Positions 23,306 to 34,033 of a stretch of 64,000 bases of DNA are shown here, in pieces. The notes beneath the pieces were generated by a model that did not search any database, was not told the DNA's origin, and saw only the letters and a program-made list of their open reading frames with translations. Position numbers and translations under genes: made by a program. Within the stretch, counting starts at the first letter, position 1. Each line of letters starts with the position of its first letter. This DNA comes from Adiantum capillus-veneris (taxonomy: Eukaryota > Streptophyta > Polypodiopsida > Polypodiales > Pteridaceae). Location: positions 24,860,451 through 24,924,450 of the forward strand of contig CM043948.1 in NCBI GenBank assembly GCA_014529385.2, written 5' to 3'.

Positions 23306-24244
23306 TGTTAAGGCGATTACGCCGCTAGCGGAAGCTAAATAGCGAGAACTCAACCAACAACAGAATTTGTCAGACGAGGACGGAGCTTGACCCGCAGGCG
23401 CATGGAAACAACTAGGTGGGTGTCAAATCACCTACTCGACCTTCTAATGACAATCACTACTAAGGAAATCAAATCTAAGTTCTAAAATACGCAAGTGACT
23501 GAAATCCGTACTACGAACGAATGCTATACGAAACAGGATCTAGAATCATTGAATCGATCTCAAATTCAAGGGGAAGTTTATACACTAGGTAAGAACAACA
23601 CCCTAAAGACTTGAACTGCAAACTCAACCTATAACCACTCCGTGCGGTAAACGCGTATGAAGACAGACCGAAATATACAGGTGACCGAAACTTGACCCCG
23701 ATGGTACTAATGTGTAGCTCTACTCGTTGTGGTTCTATAGATATGCTGCACGCTCAATTCCGACACACGAGTTGGAAGAAAACTCACACCGAACCTCGTA
23801 GGAACTTACCACACATAGAAGCCGATAGCGCGCACTCTTGGTATCTGTGCGTAGCTCTCGCCGTTGCTAACACAATGGCGGTGTCGCTTCTCCAATGGCG
23901 GCTCCGTAGCTCGCGTAGCAAGTAGATAAGACTCTCTCTCTCTCTCTCTCTCTCTCAGACACAGTCACTGTGCTCAAAAACTCACTTTGATTAATAATCT
24001 CCCCCCTTTTGGTTACAAAAACTTTGGCTTATATACCTCAGCCTTGGAGGTGAGAACATCTCTAACTAATTACATCAGCAAGTGAAATTACTTCGGGATT
24101 ACAAGCTGGAAACTCAATTGAGTCCCGTTACTTAATGAATGGCTCAAATCAAAATTAATGTCGGAAAGACATTTATTACAATCAATGGTTACAAAATGAT
24201 GAGTGTGAGCAAAAATGTGGGTGTGATCCTCTGCTGGCTCAACA
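23306..24244 (-). repeat. N 3' LTR
   Basis: 939 bp, same termini as the other LTR. The size difference is mainly the length of the CT run (about 23933-23957). ORFs called inside either LTR differ between the two copies and are not genes. Confidence 0.95.
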
Positions 24245-24256
24245 CTCCCCCCCCTC
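24245..24256 (-). promoter_or_regulatory. N polypurine tract
   Basis: On the minus strand a purine run (GGAGGGGGGGAG type) directly precedes the 3' LTR, as needed to prime plus-strand synthesis. Confidence 0.85.
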
Positions 24257-24489
24257 CGCGTTCATGTAGTCCCGGACATGACTTTTATGCTTGGTCAATA
24301 AAGTTCTGTCGTCTTGAGCATCTGCAAATGTGATTCGTATCATAGGTTGCTGATGGTCAAGGTTGGGCCGAATATTTTGCTTTCGTGGGTGAAAAAGCCG
24401 GTGTAGAAAGCTTCTTCGAATGTTTGCATGTGGAAGCTAGGCAAAAACATAATCCTTTGGTATAGGAGGTGTAACACTTTTGGAGAAGG

Positions 24490-27400
24490 CTACAATGAAA
24501 GATCGTACATCATATCAGACACCGTGTCGGCCGTCGATAGTAGACTCGAGGTCATGGCTTTATCTGGCGCGAACACTTCAATGCAAGCTAAGAGAGTCCT
24601 GCAGATTTTCTTGAGCATCTGACATGAAAGGTCAGGAGAGCCAGTAAAGAGCTCGATGGTGCCCGTTAGGGTTTTCACCATGTAGGCTTTACCTATTCTC
24701 TCTCCTGCCTTTGGTCCTGGCATCCTGGGATAATTAAGCCAATTTGGATTCTTTTCTGCAATCCTGCCATGCTCTTTCCAGTTTCTGACTCTTGGCACCG
24801 GGCAGAAGGTTGCATCCTCCCGGATCTCCTTTGGTGCCTCCACCAAGTAGATGAGGTAGGGTGGGTATTTGTTCAGCCAACCTTTCCTCCATCTAGGTTG
24901 TGAATCTACTATCTTCTTTGATTGTTCCTCCTTTGTGATGTCGCCTTCGTAAAGAGCGACATACTGCTCCCCTTCTAGTCTCTTTTTCGTCTTTAGCACT
25001 TCAGATTTCATCAAAGGGAAAGGCAGGCTGGGTTGCATCCACTGTTCATGGAGCACTTTTGTATCTAGTCCCTGAAGTCTAATGGAGATTAGAAGTCTCC
25101 TCTCCCATTCCATTTCCGCCTTGGCACTCTCCTCTGCTGACTTTTCTATTTGGTCATGGAGCCTTTGTTCTTCTTCTTCAGAGATTCTTGAAGTCGAGGC
25201 CACCTCTTGAGCTGGGGCTGGATCTTCAATTGTGGTTGCCTCTCCAGTTTCTGGTAGCCCTATGGCTGCTCCACCTGATTCTTCTTGTGGTGTCTCTGTC
25301 TCTCTTCTTTGTTGCTCTTGTAGATCTTGGAGCTGTTTGCGGAGGGTCTCATTCTCTGTCCGTAGTGTTTGATTTTCTAATGTGAGCCTCTCCTCTGCGG
25401 CCAATGATCCCTCCGCAATGTGCAACCTTTGCACTTGCTCTAATCTTAGCTCTCTTTGTAAGCTTCGGACCTGGTCTTCCAAAACTGGTACGATAGCTCC
25501 CTCTTGTTCGGTTCCTGCTCTGCTAGCTCTAGGGGTAGACCTGAGTCTAGTGATTGTTCTTTCTTAGAGCTCGACTCTTTCCCTTAGCTCAATGAGCTCA
25601 TCCTTAGCTGCCTCCAACTCATCCTCTATCCGCTCCCTTGCTTCCTGTGCACTTGTTACTTCTCTTGAAGCCTCGGCTAGTTGGAGTATCAAGCCGTCTC
25701 TCTCGTTTTCCGCGTCATAGAGTGATGCTTTATGACTTTCAGATTCAGTCATAGCATTCTCTAAATTTCTCCGCAACTTCGCTTCCCTTTGTTTGGCTGT
25801 CTCAATCTCTACTTCCTTTGCCTTGGACCTTTCTTTTATCTTGCTGAGCAGTTCATGCACCATGTGCATGTCTTTTTCATCATCATCTGTCAACTCTAAA
25901 GCTCTTTCCGCCACCACCTCCACTGGCTTTGGCTCTTCTAGTATTTTCGGTTCGTCCAGTTTCTCTTCACTTTCTTTTTTACTCTTTGTCTTTTTCTCCG
26001 TCCCTCTCCGTTCATCTTGTTTTTGTAGGGTGATCCCATAAACTGCCTCAAGGGCCTCTTCTTCGATGTATCCTATCTCTACCAGATCCTCATAATCATT
26101 TCTCTTTTGTTGAACTGGATCTATCTTCTTTTCTTTGGTCTCGGCTTCTGGCTTTTCCAAAACATCTGTGTCCACCTCTACTGTGGTCTCTTCCACAATT
26201 TTTTCCGTCTTCTTCGGGCTTGGTACATCAGTCATAGAGGGATATTTGTCCTCAGCTTCCTTGGCTTTCCCTTTGTCGGCTTGCCCATCTTTCTCTTGAG
26301 GCTTAGTAGACCCATCTACTTTCCTTTTCCCCTTGTCGTCCTTTTTCAGCTCAGCTTTTAATTGCTGTACCTCCTCTTCAGTGTATGGCTCGACAGGTTG
26401 CTGCTCCAAAATAGCCTCTGACTCCTCATAAGCTTTAATATATTGATCGTATTGATCAATATGTGGCCTGGCCGAGCTAGTTCCGACTTTAGTGGGGTCT
26501 GACACCCACTTTTCTTCAAAGTCACCCTTTAGAGCTCTTTCCGCTCTAAACTGCTCCACTAATCTTTCCATTCTTGCCGCTTTCTGATTTTTGGTTTGCT
26601 TGGGAGTAACCTTCTTCTTTACTTTCTTCTTAAGTGGCTCGTCCACATCCTCTTCAGGTTCTGAAACTACTTCTAGTTTTCGGCGTGCTCTTGTGGATGC
26701 CCTCTTGGATACTTCGGGCTGTTCTTCCTCCTCGTCGGCTTCTCTAAGCCACTCATTCTGGGAGGGAGCCTTTGGCCACTGATCTCTAGCTCCAATAGCT
26801 TCATAAGCTATTCTTGTCAGAATTTCCGCTCCTCCTATGTATTTTGGCTTCTCGTTGTGCATGGCAATTACTTGCTCGTGGATGTGTTGAGCGTAATTCA
26901 CCTCTTTTGGCATATTGCTCTTTAATGCCCATGTGATGGTGGTCGCAATGGCATGGGGTGGTGTCGTATAATTTTGCGGTCTTTTACTGCAAACATGAAG
27001 AAATTGGTTGTACAGTCGGCAAAGGGTTGCCGCTCTTGGGTCCTTCATATCTCCATAGGTCGCATTCTGTTTCTTGGGCCCATAGACCTCTATGGCCTCC
27101 CTTCTTTCCCTGACCGAGCTCCCTTTGTTGTGCAGCTTCAATGCGTCTGCAATTAGCTGTGGAGTGATCTGTACTTCTACCTTCTCTCCATCCATGGCTG
27201 TCAATGTGGCTTTTCCATCCTTCTGAATGGATGTTGCCAACTCGTACACTCTTCTTGTATCCACACCTGATGGTCTCGAGGTGAAGAAACTGTGCAAGTC
27301 TGCCCTTTCCAGGTACTTGCTGATGTCTTCTGACCTGCTATAATCCACCAATTCCTGTGGGATCATCGGTACATCCACCGCTTGCCGTTGAGGATCTCTG

Positions 27401-27570
27401 AAAGTCCCCTGGTAGATCTTTATTCCCTCTTTCTCCAATACTGCTTCCTCCACCCAAGTTTTGGTTGGCTTGAGGGTTTCTGCTGGAATGTCAAATGGTT
27501 CCGCTTCTGCAATAGCATTTTTGATTGTCGGTCTTTTTCTCTTCGTTGCTGATGACTTGGTGGAATCCAT
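24490..27570 (-). pseudogene. N extra ORF (about 1,026 residues, one stop)
   Basis: Starts 'MDSTKSSATKRKRP', runs 668 codons to a TAA at 25564-25566 and continues in the same frame for 359 more codons; the stop is where a CAA would give Gln. The N-terminal third (about 60-280) has a globular region with 'SKYLERADLHSFF', 'VEVQITPQLIADALKL', which I tentatively compare to the putative plant transposon protein domain. The middle is Lys/Glu-rich with a nuclear-localisation-like 'KKKVKKKV'. Residues about 560-790 are heptad-like coiled coil. The C-terminal 200 residues are globular ('PRWRKGWLNKYPPYLIYLVE'). No catalytic motif; function unknown. Confidence 0.75.
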
Positions 27571-30257
27571 GGATCTTGTAACTCCAATTTCAGAAGTTAG
27601 CGTCTTTTTAGTACTGAAAGCCGAAATGAAGCTTTTAACTATCCAAATGACTTGAAAATTGAAACATGAGCTATTCAGGGCCTAAGGATGCAAGGTAGGT
27701 GAAAAAATATGCAAAATGGGCTCAAAATCATGCTGGAGACATCATACGCGTATGATGTCTTTTGTGTCAAAATGACTTCATATTGGTTGTGCTTGTAGCT
27801 GATAGTGTATACATGATTATCATATGCTTGGATTTGAGTTTGGATCCCATTTGGTCGAGTTTTGGCCAATTTAGTCCAGTTCCGGCTCTTGGCAAAATTT
27901 TGAAAGGGAATTGGATTTTATGATCCAAATTGGATAAAACTTGGTGGTTCACTTTCAAATGGCATGTAGATCACTTCTGTTTGGTGGTTGAAGCCCTGAG
28001 GTGCAAAAATCACATAGTGAGACATCATACGCGTATGATGTCTTTTAGTGTATTTTTGGACCAAATTTCTCTATAAGCTTGGATTTGGCTTTAGATAGGC
28101 TTATTCAGTGGATTTATGAAGTTTGGATAGATTTTGGGCTAAAAATGGCTCTGGAGACATCATACGCGTATGATGTCTTTTTCATCAATTTTGCATGGGA
28201 TTGGTTTTGTGGACTCCCCATGTACTAGTGAAGGATTGTTCCTACTCAAATCTTGGTTTGGACTTGAGTATGTTGGATTTGGGCCAAAAATAGGCTTTAG
28301 GTGAAGGATTTTCCCTCAATTGGGCTAATGGGGTGATCCTCTTGACCAAATGGTTCCAAATTTCATATGTAGCATGTATTAGATATATATAATGGATGTA
28401 TGATGACAAATGAGCAGTTTTGGCTCTGTAAGTGCAAATAGACGTCATACGCGTATGATGTCTTTTGTGTCAAAATGGTGCTTTTTGGTTCCAGATAGCT
28501 TGTAGATGTGTTTAACAACAATCCTACAAAGTTTCAATGAGTTTGGAGTTATTTTGACAAAATTAGGACCAAAAATCAATTTTATGGCCTACTTTGCGTC
28601 TTTTTGGTTTTCCTTGGGTTTTCTAACTCCAATTCTCATGATACTTGGTTCATAGGATGTGATTAACATGTGGAATGAGGCTATGCACTCAAATGTTGAA
28701 ATGGATGTGAAATTCATGCTGTGAGACATCATACGCGTATGATGTCTTTTCTTGAAATGTTGGTCTTTTTGTGCAAAGAATGCTTTGTGCTAGTGCCCTA
28801 AGCCCTGCTAACTAGTTTTCAACTTAAAAAGTCATCAGTTTAGCTAAAAAGCCCCCTTATAGGCATTTCAGTTTCCGAAGTCGTCTTTTTGCCTTGGAGT
28901 TGAATTTCTTCAACTTTTCTTCTCGAGAGTTGCATTTCCAGCTCATTGGATATGTTGTGAAGCCATCTATTTGGTTGAACTTGACTTTGGCTCCCCGTTC
29001 TCCATCTTTCTCCCTTTGGTTTCCCGAAAGCGTCTTTTTCACCATCGGTAAGTGAATCAGCTTTCTTTTGGGTTTTGCTTGCAAACATAAGTCATCGATA
29101 GTTACTTGAAGCTGCTTGTGAAGTTTCATTTCATTCGGTCGTCAATTTCAGCCGTTATACCAAAATGACGCTTTGTGTGTCCGCAGTCAAATCGGTTGTT
29201 CCGACCTACTTTTTGTGATTCAAACTTGGAGATATTCTATGGTTGCATTGTCCTTGATGTGGTTGAACTTCCTGTGAAGTTTCGTCAACTTTTTCCTATT
29301 TGCCTCTTGCAGGCTCTGTTGACTTAGGGTTTTTCCAGTCGTTCTTTCTCGAGCTTTGAGTGTTAGAAACTCATCTTCTATACTAGGGTAACCCACCTAT
29401 AAGTTCTTGCAAGGTTTGGTTAGGCGGTTGTGCCACTACCTAGCATTCTACCCCATTCCCCGTCTGCTCTTGTTTCTTGGTTTTGGTCAGTTTTCGCGAC
29501 AAAAGTTAATGATAAGCATCAAAAGCTTATGGCAACGAGTCTACCTCTCATGTCTGGTGTCCTCTGAGCTCTCGTGGAAGTCGTAGAAGGTCGTAGAAGA
29601 TCTGTGCTCCTGTGGCTCTCTGCTCTTCTCCAAGAAGGTAATAGTGTGAATGAGCTTGAAAGTGATGTGAAAAATACTTGACTTCGGACTTCCCGGTTCA
29701 CTTGCCACCAAATTTGTCATGTGCTCCTATCTTGTTGTGAGATGCGCTTTAGGATCTGAAATTTCCCAAATCGGACTCCGTTTAACCTGTTTTCTTAGAA
29801 TTCCGTCCACTTGCCAAAATTCTACAGTTTCGGACTTTCCGCAACTTTTTCAGAATTGTACCCAATTTTTACCATGGGTTGCCCTTGTCATTAGGACCAT
29901 CACCGTCTATTCTTTTTTTTTTTCCGATCTCATTTCACTTGCTTTTTTTATTTTTCTTTTACTTTTATTAAGAAAATCATAAAAAATAAAGGAAAATAGC
30001 AAATTGAAGCCAAAAAATTCCAAACATACACAATAAATAGCTGGTAACCCTGTGTATATAAATATACACTTATTTGTGATTTTTGGACTTGGATTACCAC
30101 TTTTTTTCCACTTTTTAGCTCCAAAAACACTCTTATTTAGTGATATTTACACGTCTAGAGACCCAAATTCATCATTTGATCTCTTCTTGTTGCAAAACAA
30201 GGTATATAAGGGCATAAATATTATCAATATCCGCAATCAAACATAAAAATTTCAAAA
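27571..30257 (-). other. N spacer between pol and extra ORF
   Basis: About 2.7 kb with no credible gene on either strand. It contains the five palindromes at 27737-28747, and T-rich runs near 29907-29950. By position it could hold the promoter or splice acceptor for the extra ORF; no convincing signal was identified. Confidence 0.6.
27737..28747. repeat. palindrome array in N spacer (5 copies)
   Basis: Same 24-bp palindrome as in the leader: 27737-27760, 28020-28043, 28155-28178, 28440-28463 (one change, GACGTC for GACATC) and 28724-28747; the other four are perfect. Start distances are 283, 135, 285 and 284 bp. Copies are often followed by TTTT and sometimes TTTTGTGTCAAAATG. The array ends about 170 bp before the start codon of the extra ORF. 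Confidence 0.96.
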
Positions 30258-30810
30258 TCATGTAAGACACTGCCCTTGTAATATAATTTTTGTTTTTCTT
30301 TGTTTTTGTCGCTTGTAGCTGCTTTGTAGCTCCTGTATACATGTATACCTCCCCCCTCCTAGTTTGAGTCCTCCCGGACGACTATGAAGTGTCTGTGGAC
30401 GAAGCATTGTGGTTGTTTTGGTCATAAGTTCCCAATGCAATTGTAGAGCGATGATACAACAGTCTTTCCAATAAAGCTGCTCTTTGTTTGATTGAAGGAT
30501 TGGTGGTCGGGTTTTAGGTTGGTTTTGGCACTTCGGTAGTAGAATCAGTAGATGGATTCTTCTTTACCTTGTTATTCTTTTTCACAATCCAAATCTGCTT
30601 CCGCTTCGCTTGTGCTTGCCACAAACTCTTTGTGACCCAAACCTGCTTTGTTCTTTGTGTTGATTTCCTCGCCTTGAAATACCTAGGAGTTTTCGTGGAT
30701 TGTACTGAAGGGAGTTCCTGTTTACAAATCCTTGGGATCCAAATTTGCTTGCTATAGCTTTGTGCCGTCATGAACTTCTTTGGAATCCAGATCTGTTTCA
30801 CTGTCCTTGA
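30258..30810 (-). pseudogene. N polyprotein tail with repeated Trp motif
   Basis: The integrase-protease frame continues past a TAA (30811-30813) to about 30514. It repeats a motif of the form K-Q-[IV]-W-[IV]-x-K: 'KQIWIPKKF', 'KQIWIPRIC', 'KQVWVTKSL', 'KQIWIVKKN', with weaker copies upstream ('SKLVWRPKK', 'QHWIRKT'). Spacing is about 16-27 residues. The tail is very basic. Its function is unknown; nucleic-acid binding is a guess. The last 250 bp have no clear frame. Confidence 0.65.
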
Positions 30811-33471
30811 TTATCTGGAATCACTCTGTTGTCTGGTATTGAAGACTCTGTTTTCCACCTTTGTGTTCTCTGGCACAACCTTTTTTGGTCTCCATACCAA
30901 CTTTGACTCCGTTTTTTCCCAAGGTTGAGCTGTTATATTATTGCTTGTCTTCCTTATCCAATGTTGAGAGTTCCTCGTCGAAGAGCAATCCAGTTGTATA
31001 GAAACTTTTGGTTGCCATTGCTTCTTCTTTTTCTCTGGTTGTTGTTTACCTTTGTTCTTGGATTCTTCCTTTGGAGTTGGCTCTGCTCCTTTGGTGAACT
31101 TAACTGATTGACTTTCACCTTCGTATTTGATAAGCACTGATTTAGAACTCCAGTCAATCATTGCATTGTATTGCTTCTGCCATGGTTGTCTTAGCAATAA
31201 TGGATGTTGTGTAGCTTGGTCTTCAACCACGTAAAACATATGAGGATACACATACTGGTTAATCTGTATATGTAAAACTGTGCATCCGATAATTTTGATT
31301 GAATTCTCAGAGTAACTCTTTAACTCTTGCTTGGCAGTTTGTAATTTAGTGTCATTTGTCAATTGTCTATACAAACTGAGTGAAAGTAGGTTAGTTTGAG
31401 CTCTTGAATCCAATAGTGCTCTGGCTTTGATTTGGTTGGTTCCTACTTTGCATTCAATGATGGGTTCTTCTTTGTCATTATCCATTTCTGTTATACTGAC
31501 TGCATTTATTCGTATTGCTCCTTCATTGCGCCGTTTCTGACGCAGTAGTCTTCTTTTCTCCATTCTTTCCTTCGCCTCGGCTTGCGCTTCCTCCACAATC
31601 TTTTTCTTTTTCTGGACACGCAACTTTTCTTGATGTATTTTGAGAAGCATGTCTTGGGTTACAGGCAAAAGATACTTTTTCACTCTGCATCCACTAATCC
31701 AATTGGGCATTTCTTCTCCGTCTAATGTAGCAAGCTTGACGGCTCTACTTGGTGATAGATCTTTAATCACTAGAGGTCCCATCCCTCGCTTTTTAAGCTT
31801 CTTAGCATGTTGTTTTAGAGTGTAAACTAGGACATAGTCCCCAACCTTAAACTCTTTAGTCTGCACATGCTTATCAAAAAATTCCTTTTGTCGCCTTTTT
31901 TGAGCGTAGATAGAAGCTACTGCTTTTAGGCGAAGCTCATCTAGCTTTTCCAGGTCATCTATTCTATCAGAAAGCTCGTGCCCTGTCCACTCTAGATCCT
32001 TAGCCACCCTTAAGGTTGAAATCAAGAATTCTATTGGTAGGATAGCATTTAGCCCAAAAACCATGTTATATGGGGTCGTTCCTATTGATGTTTTATATGC
32101 TACCCTATATGTCCATAATGTTGAATGCAACTTCTGGTCCCAGTCAGTTCTCGACTCAGATACAATCTTCGTAAGGACCGTGCATATGGTTTTGTTTGTT
32201 GCTTTAGCTTGTCCGTTTGCTTGTGGATGATACGGGGCTGATTTCCTATGGATTACCATGAATTCATCTAGAAGGATCTCTATCACTTCATTTATAAAAT
32301 GTGTGCCTCGATCACTCACAATTTCTATTGGCAATCCATATCGTACAAAGACGTATTCATATAGAAATTGTGCCGTGGTCCTGGCATCTGCTCTTTGAGT
32401 TGCCTTTGCTTCGACCCACTTTGTTAGATAGTCTGTAGCCACAACGATGTATTGTGCATGAGTTTTATATGCAGGAGGTGAAATGGGTCCGACATAATCA
32501 ATCCCCCATTTTGCAAAAGCTCTTGCCCCCATCATTGGTCTAAGCGGCATATCATCTCTTTTAAGTGGTACTTTGGTCCGCTGACAGTCATCACACCGTT
32601 TAACGTATTCCTCAGCGTCCATATGTAACATTGGCCACCATATTTCTGCGGCTAAGACAAGTTTTGTTGTCTTATCACCTGAGAAATGGCCTCCACCTAC
32701 TCCTCCATGAGCTTGCTCCAGGATTATCACATACTCAGACTCTGATGCGCAAATCCTAAGCTAGTTGTCTTTACCTCTCTTATAGAGTTGATCTCCTATT
32801 AAAGCATAATATCTAGCTTCTGTCTCTACAGATTTCTGACGAGCTTTTGACGTTCCTTCTGGGAAAGTTCTATTTGTGAGATATTCAACAATATACTGAC
32901 TCCATTCCGGAGCGATCATTATCTGATATAATGTCGAATACTCTGTTGGCGGTTTTGATGAACATACAATACATACAGTGACATATTCATGTACGCTTTC
33001 TTTCATTCCTGGCCAATAGACTCCCAATTGTAACAAATTCCTATATGTGTTCCTTCTTGAACAATGAAATGCACATTCCTGAACATGTGCTTCGCGCAAA
33101 TATATATTATATTCCTCAGGATTGATGCATAGTCGTAAAACATGATCATTTCCCAATTGATACAACCTTCCTGCAACCAATTGAAGATTCTTGGATTGCT
33201 GAATAGCAATATGTTTCTGGTTGTATTCTCTTCTATCAAACTCTCCTCCATAGGTTAATAGGCTAACGACATTTTGAGACCACTTCGGTATCATTTCTAT
33301 GTTGAACAAGTACGCGTCTGGCATGTCGTCATCTACTCCTATAGGGTCTTCTCCATTCATCAATCGCGAAAGATGATCAGCTCTAGATGTGTTTTTCCTT
33401 TCTTTACTACTACTGTGAAGTCGAATTCCAGTAAGATAATGAACCATCTCACTATTCTCCCGGTATTGCAT
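30811..33471 (-). pseudogene. N integrase with two zinc-binding modules and a C-terminal extension
   Basis: The frame 33471-30811 is continuous except for a TAG (32761-32763) where Gln is expected. It has two tandem modules of about 110 residues, each ending in an H-H-C-C cluster (33087-32962 and 32709-32584). The core has 'WGIDYVGP' (Asp) and 'IVSDRGTHF' (Asp), but the third catalytic position reads 'NGQAKATNK', Lys instead of Glu. A 'VGDYVLVYT...GPLVIKDL' C-terminal domain is followed by a Lys/Glu-rich helix and a retropepsin-like domain at 31461-31096. This copy should be integration-defective. Confidence 0.9.
31096..31461 (-). pseudogene. second retropepsin-like domain after N integrase
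   Basis: About residues 424-545 of the frame starting at 32730 read 'IIECKVGTNQIKARALLDS' (flap-side strand then catalytic Asp441), 'AQTNLLSLSLY', 'KIIGCTVLHIQI', 'MFYVVEDQ' and 'HPLLLRQPWQ'. The spacing of the D-S-x-A-x-x-N block and the hydrophobic block before Q-P-W matches a single retropepsin lobe. Gly is replaced by Arg in both D-S-G and L-L-G, each explicable by one G-to-A change. The usual protease is present about 5 kb upstream. Confidence 0.72.
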
Positions 33472-34033
33472 GGTTTATTCACTAGGTAGAGCAAGGCTTG
33501 GTGATCCGTAAAAAACACAAACTTGTTGGCTAGAAGATAATGCCAAAATTTCTTCACAGCATATATCATTCCTAATCCCTCTCGCTCTGTTGTGGTGTAA
33601 TTCTTCTCTGCATTGTTGAGCTGTCGATGGCGTAACAGATAGGAAAATCCATGTTTCCTTCTTCTGGCTGAGCCAGAATGCATCCTATTGCATATGCCGA
33701 AGCATCTATATGCACATGGAATATCTTCTCCCAATCTGGTGATTTCAAGACTGGAGCAGTAATGAGTGCCTCTTTCAATTTCTTGAATGATTCCTCACAC
33801 TCCTCTGTCCATTCAAAGTTCACTATTAGCCTGTAAAGTGGTTGGCCTATTATAGCGTACATGTAAATGAATCGTCTATAATATCCGCAATGTCCCATAA
33901 AGCTCTGTACTTGTTTCGCATTGGTTGGTCTAGGCATATCCACTATAACTTTTATCTTCTCTAAATCCGTGGATATTCCGTTTTGTGAGACAATATGTCC
34001 CAGAATTCTGCCCTGTCGGACCATAAACCACAT
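33360..34033 (-). pseudogene. N RT thumb and RNase H, two frameshifts
   Basis: Frame 34033-33572 carries 'RILGHIVSQNGI', 'FMGHCGYYRRFI' and 'FHVHIDASAYAIG' (RNase H Asp). Near 33620 it shifts to frame 33734-33360 with 'YTTTEREGLGMIY' (Glu) and 'FFTDHQALLYL' (Asp). Near 33400 it shifts again into the frame with 'RADHLSRL'. All RNase H acidic residues are visible but split between frames. Confidence 0.88.

Noticed and set aside
23692-23925. 77-residue ORF present in both LTRs of N (also 41813-42046)
   Set aside because: It repeats because the LTR repeats; it has no domain, and the two copies differ by several amino acid changes.
27737-28747. CRISPR-like array (repeats with regular spacers)
   Set aside because: The repeats are palindromic, spacers are about 130 and 285 bp, and they lie inside a plant retrotransposon; no cas genes exist here.
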